Source of the DNA: Planctomycetaceae bacterium
Lineage (GTDB): Bacteria > Planctomycetota > Planctomycetia > Pirellulales > Pirellulaceae
DNA length: 8,629 nt
Reading direction: 5' to 3'
Assembly (NCBI GenBank): GCA_012965455.1
Contig: DTSG01000212.1
Span: forward strand, 4,418 to 13,046
Below are positions 6,499-8,629 of this stretch, piece after piece. The notes under the pieces were generated by a model. The model saw only the letters and a program-made list of their open reading frames with translations, ran no database searches and had not been told where the DNA came from. Position 1 is the first letter of the stretch. Each line of letters starts with the position of its first letter. The translations under genes were made by a program, and so were the position numbers.

Positions 6499-7767
6499 TT
6501 AATCCTCGGTATTTGCATCTGCATTTCGTGCCCACAACATTGTCGTTTGAATCAAAACCTGCCCCTGCAACACCATCTCATCTAAACAAGCCCACTCCAA
6601 CGGCGAATGTTGCATGTGCTGGCCACTGGATAGATTCGGAGTCGGCAATCCTTTTTCGGTAAGCATGGATCCATCAGTACCACCACGAATGGAACTCAAG
6701 CGGACGGGCACCTCTAATTCTCGATGGGCTTGTTCCGCAAACTCAACCGCTCGAGGCTCTACCGGCAAACCATCTGCCATATTGCGATATTGTTTCTGCT
6801 GCTCAATGTTAATCGTAATACCTGGGTAGTCCTGTTCCACATCCCGAGCGATTGCTGCAACTAAATCTGCTTTGACTTGCAATTGCTCCGAATCAAAATC
6901 TCTCAATAAAACGTCAATCACGACTTCAGCCACCCCGCCCATAACAACATAAGGATGCAAAAACCCGACTCGATCACTCGTTGTTTCCGGTGCTTGGTCC
7001 GTAGGCATTCGCTCTAGAAATGCTCCTGCCGCGCGGAGGGCATTGACCATGCGGTTCTTGGCGATTGATGGATGAATGTTGACGCCTTGTACCGTGATCT
7101 TAAGTCCATCGGCCGAGAACGTTTCAATGTCAATATCTCCCGCTCCACCGCCATCCAGCGTATAAGCTGCGACCGCTCCGACTTTTTCGATATCAACGTG
7201 ATTAATTCCGCGACCGATTTCTTCATCGCACGTAAATAGTATACGAATCGGGCCGTGAGGAATTTCTGGGTGGTCGAGAAGATATTGAGCGGATTCCATA
7301 ATAATTGCGATGCCCGCTTTGTCGTCACCACCTAGTAACGTTGTCCCATCGGTCGTAATTAACGTCTTGCCGATTAACGCTTCTAGTTCGGGCGATTCCG
7401 CAACTGTGATTACTTTAGACGTATCACCAGGCAAAACAATATCACCGCCGCCATAAGATTCAATGACTTGCGGCTGCACATGTTCGCCCGTAGTTTCAGG
7501 TGATGTATCGAGGTGAGCATTCCAAGCGATTGTTTCCGCATGCGGAACGTTGCCGGGAATCATCGCCCACACCAGTGCATTAGAATCCACGTGTACATCG
7601 TCTGCCCCAATCTCATTGAGTTCCGCCAGCAGAATCTCGCCTAGCTGCCATTGCCCTGCACTACTGGGATACTCATCAGTTTGTGCATTGGCAGTCGTGT
7701 TAACTCGTACATATCGCAGAAAGCGACTCAGCAATCGTTCGCTATTAAGCGTTGCTTTTTCAACCAT
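6499..7767 (-). CDS. pepT: Peptidase T (tripeptide aminopeptidase), M20B metallopeptidase
   Basis: A 422-residue cytoplasmic di-zinc aminopeptidase that removes N-terminal residues from tripeptides. The M20B signatures are all present. H85 and D87 lie in NAHLDTSP, D148 in LLGGDDKAG is the bridging aspartate, E182 is the general base and E183 a zinc ligand in CDEEIGRG, D205 lies in YTLDGGG, and H387 is the C-terminal zinc ligand in the QHMQHSPLEW segment. The lid-domain motif NIHPSIAKNRMVNA at about 230-243 and RGGTDGSML at 361-369 match the family, and spacing between ligands agrees with the E. coli enzyme to within a residue or two. The frame is open further to a GTG at 7809, which would add 14 residues (MIITLIQ...). 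I chose ATG 7767 because it puts the first family helix (LNSERLLSRFLRYV) near the terminus as in other PepT proteins; a GGAAGAG lies about 12 nt upstream, so the ribosome site is not decisive. The gap to the upstream EF-hand gene is 79 bp. Confidence 0.93.
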   Translation of the reverse strand: MVEKATLNSERLLSRFLRYVRVNTTANAQTDEYPSSAGQWQLGEILLAELNEIGADDVHVDSNALVWAMIPGNVPHAETIAWNAHLDTSPETTGEHVQPQVIESYGGGDIVLPGDTSKVITVAESPELEALIGKTLITTDGTTLLGGDDKAGIAIIMESAQYLLDHPEIPHGPIRILFTCDEEIGRGINHVDIEKVGAVAAYTLDGGGAGDIDIETFSADGLKITVQGVNIHPSIAKNRMVNALRAAGAFLERMPTDQAPETTSDRVGFLHPYVVMGGVAEVVIDVLLRDFDSEQLQVKADLVAAIARDVEQDYPGITINIEQQKQYRNMADGLPVEPRAVEFAEQAHRELEVPVRLSSIRGGTDGSMLTEKGLPTPNLSSGQHMQHSPLEWACLDEMVLQGQVLIQTTMLWARNADANTED

Positions 7768-7822
7768 CGGTGTTTCATTCTCTTCCAATTGAATCAACGT
7801 AATTATCACTCGCCAGAAAACT

Positions 7823-7847
7823 TGAATCCTGCTGAATCCTGCAGGAT
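7823..7847. repeat. Tandem 10-bp direct repeat running into a 12-bp palindrome
   Basis: TGAATCCTGC occurs twice in perfect tandem (7823-7832 and 7833-7842). The second copy is the left part of a perfect palindrome, ATCCTGCAGGAT (7836-7847), whose last base is the final base of the EF-hand gene's stop codon. The block sits between that stop and the peptidase T start. It might be a small operator or a slippage duplication; it is too short to function as an intrinsic terminator. Confidence 0.55.
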
Positions 7848-8629
7848 CATTCTGTTTTCGCCTGCATCAAACCCGTGGCAAAACCCAACACGTCATCAGA
7901 TCCCCGACAAGCGTCCATCAACGGGGAATAGTTGCCACTGCGTTCACAGAGTTCGAGCAACGAAGGTGCTAAACCCATTGTTCGTTGATCGGGTTGTATT
8001 TTCTCGATTGTAACGGCAATCGCTTCTTCAATTTTGCCAACGCGTGCTAGTAAATCGATATAGGTTTCAATACCGACAGTTCCCCATTGATTGGTATCCA
8101 CGTTGTCCGATCGCTCTTTGAAATGGTCCAACGCTTCGTCCAAGTTCTCACCCAGCAACGCCTGAAAGTAAAAAGCGTGGTGGCGATAAATATCCTTAAA
8201 GGGCTCGTCGCCTTCGTACTGAAACTGCTCATGAAGTTCTTTACCGTACTGCGTTAAGTCCAGTGCCAATCGCAAACATTCTTCATCCTCGAGTATCCGG
8301 CTGAGTCGAGTAGTCGACGCCAAATGTGTAGTATCAATATGGTAAGAGTGTTCTCCGAACATACCTTCTTGACCGGCGATCAGTTCGGCGAGTGTGGTGG
8401 CGGTCGGCTCTGGCTTGAGTTCGTCCATGGTCAGTTTGCTATCGCCGTCTTGATCAAGCGACTTAAGTGAATTAACAGCATTGGCTATTTCGTCAGCGGA
8501 AATTTCACCATCCTGGTTTGTGTCAAGCGCTTGCAATACACTGTCTTGACGAGTTTTAACATCCGCTTTGACATTGGTAAACAGCTCTTGATGCACGTGT
8601 CTGAGCAATAGCTGAGCAACAGCCCGTTG
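7847..8629 (-). CDS. EF-hand protein with helical, possibly TPR-like C-terminal region (5' end outside window)
   Basis: The last 260 residues are visible; the frame is open through the right edge without a stop and without a convincing ATG, so the start lies outside. A TTG at 8608 is an in-frame alternative start but has no support. Counting from the first visible residue, two EF-hand calcium loops stand close together: D36-E47 (DTNQDGEISADE, fully canonical) and D59-E70 (DQDGDSKLTMDE, with Ser in place of the usual Gly at loop position 6). The pair is the usual arrangement for cooperative calcium binding. From about residue 78 the protein is all-helical. Segments such as YRHHAFYFQALLGENLDEAL (148-167) and the stretch from ETYIDLLARVGKIEEAIA (188-205) have the small-residue spacing of TPR-like helix pairs, though not strict TPR consensus. 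I infer a calcium-responsive protein-interaction role; cell location cannot be judged without the N-terminus. It is the most upstream visible gene of the - strand run. Confidence 0.85.
   Translation of the reverse strand, partial: QRAVAQLLLRHVHQELFTNVKADVKTRQDSVLQALDTNQDGEISADEIANAVNSLKSLDQDGDSKLTMDELKPEPTATTLAELIAGQEGMFGEHSYHIDTTHLASTTRLSRILEDEECLRLALDLTQYGKELHEQFQYEGDEPFKDIYRHHAFYFQALLGENLDEALDHFKERSDNVDTNQWGTVGIETYIDLLARVGKIEEAIAVTIEKIQPDQRTMGLAPSLLELCERSGNYSPLMDACRGSDDVLGFATGLMQAKTE

Noticed and set aside
7768..7809. GTG at 7809 as the peptidase T start
   Set aside because: It adds 14 residues not typical of the family and has no ribosome site before it; ATG at 7767 gives the usual N-terminus. 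It is not excluded outright, since the ATG's own ribosome site is distant.

Overview
The window looks like ordinary chromosomal DNA from a member of the Planctomycetota, most likely a Pirellulaceae-type marine or environmental lineage. This rests on gene content only: two adjacent lipoproteins with PQQ-type beta-propellers, calcium-binding EF-hand loops in two different proteins, a small cupin with a CPCG motif, and a Lys/Ala-rich protein with a compact C-terminal domain. By eye, base composition is close to balanced. No rRNA, tRNA, CRISPR array, insertion sequence or phage gene is visible, so the taxonomic call is an inference.

Layout. At the left edge (3-347, + strand) is the 3' end of a gene for a very basic, probably nucleic-acid-binding protein. 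It converges, with only a 9-bp gap, on a run of six genes all on the - strand. In transcription order these are: an EF-hand protein with a helical, possibly TPR-like C-terminal part (7847 to beyond the right edge); a peptidase T-type aminotripeptidase (6499-7767); a PolB-like 3'-5' exonuclease (5584-6408); a cupin whose start overlaps the exonuclease stop by ATGA (5210-5587); a large lipoprotein with a propeller, an Ig-like domain and a concanavalin-like domain (2529-5015); and a second propeller lipoprotein with an EF-hand loop (357-2438).

How the genes relate. The exonuclease and cupin are almost certainly co-transcribed. The two propeller lipoproteins are 90 bp apart, in the same direction, each with a lipobox signal peptide and a clear Shine-Dalgarno sequence. 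They probably form a second unit, with a possible promoter in the 194-bp gap before 5015. They are predicted to be membrane-anchored on the outer face of the cytoplasmic membrane or in the outer membrane, as BamB-like scaffolds or sugar/protein-binding propellers; nothing shows that they are active quinoprotein dehydrogenases. Peptidase T is a cytoplasmic peptide-catabolism enzyme with all its metal ligands present.

I found no convincing new multi-gene system. The points most worth a second look are an insertion of about 100 residues inside the propeller of the 357-2438 product, the EF-hand loop in that same propeller, the tight exonuclease-cupin coupling, and the conserved-looking domain at the end of the Lys-rich protein.
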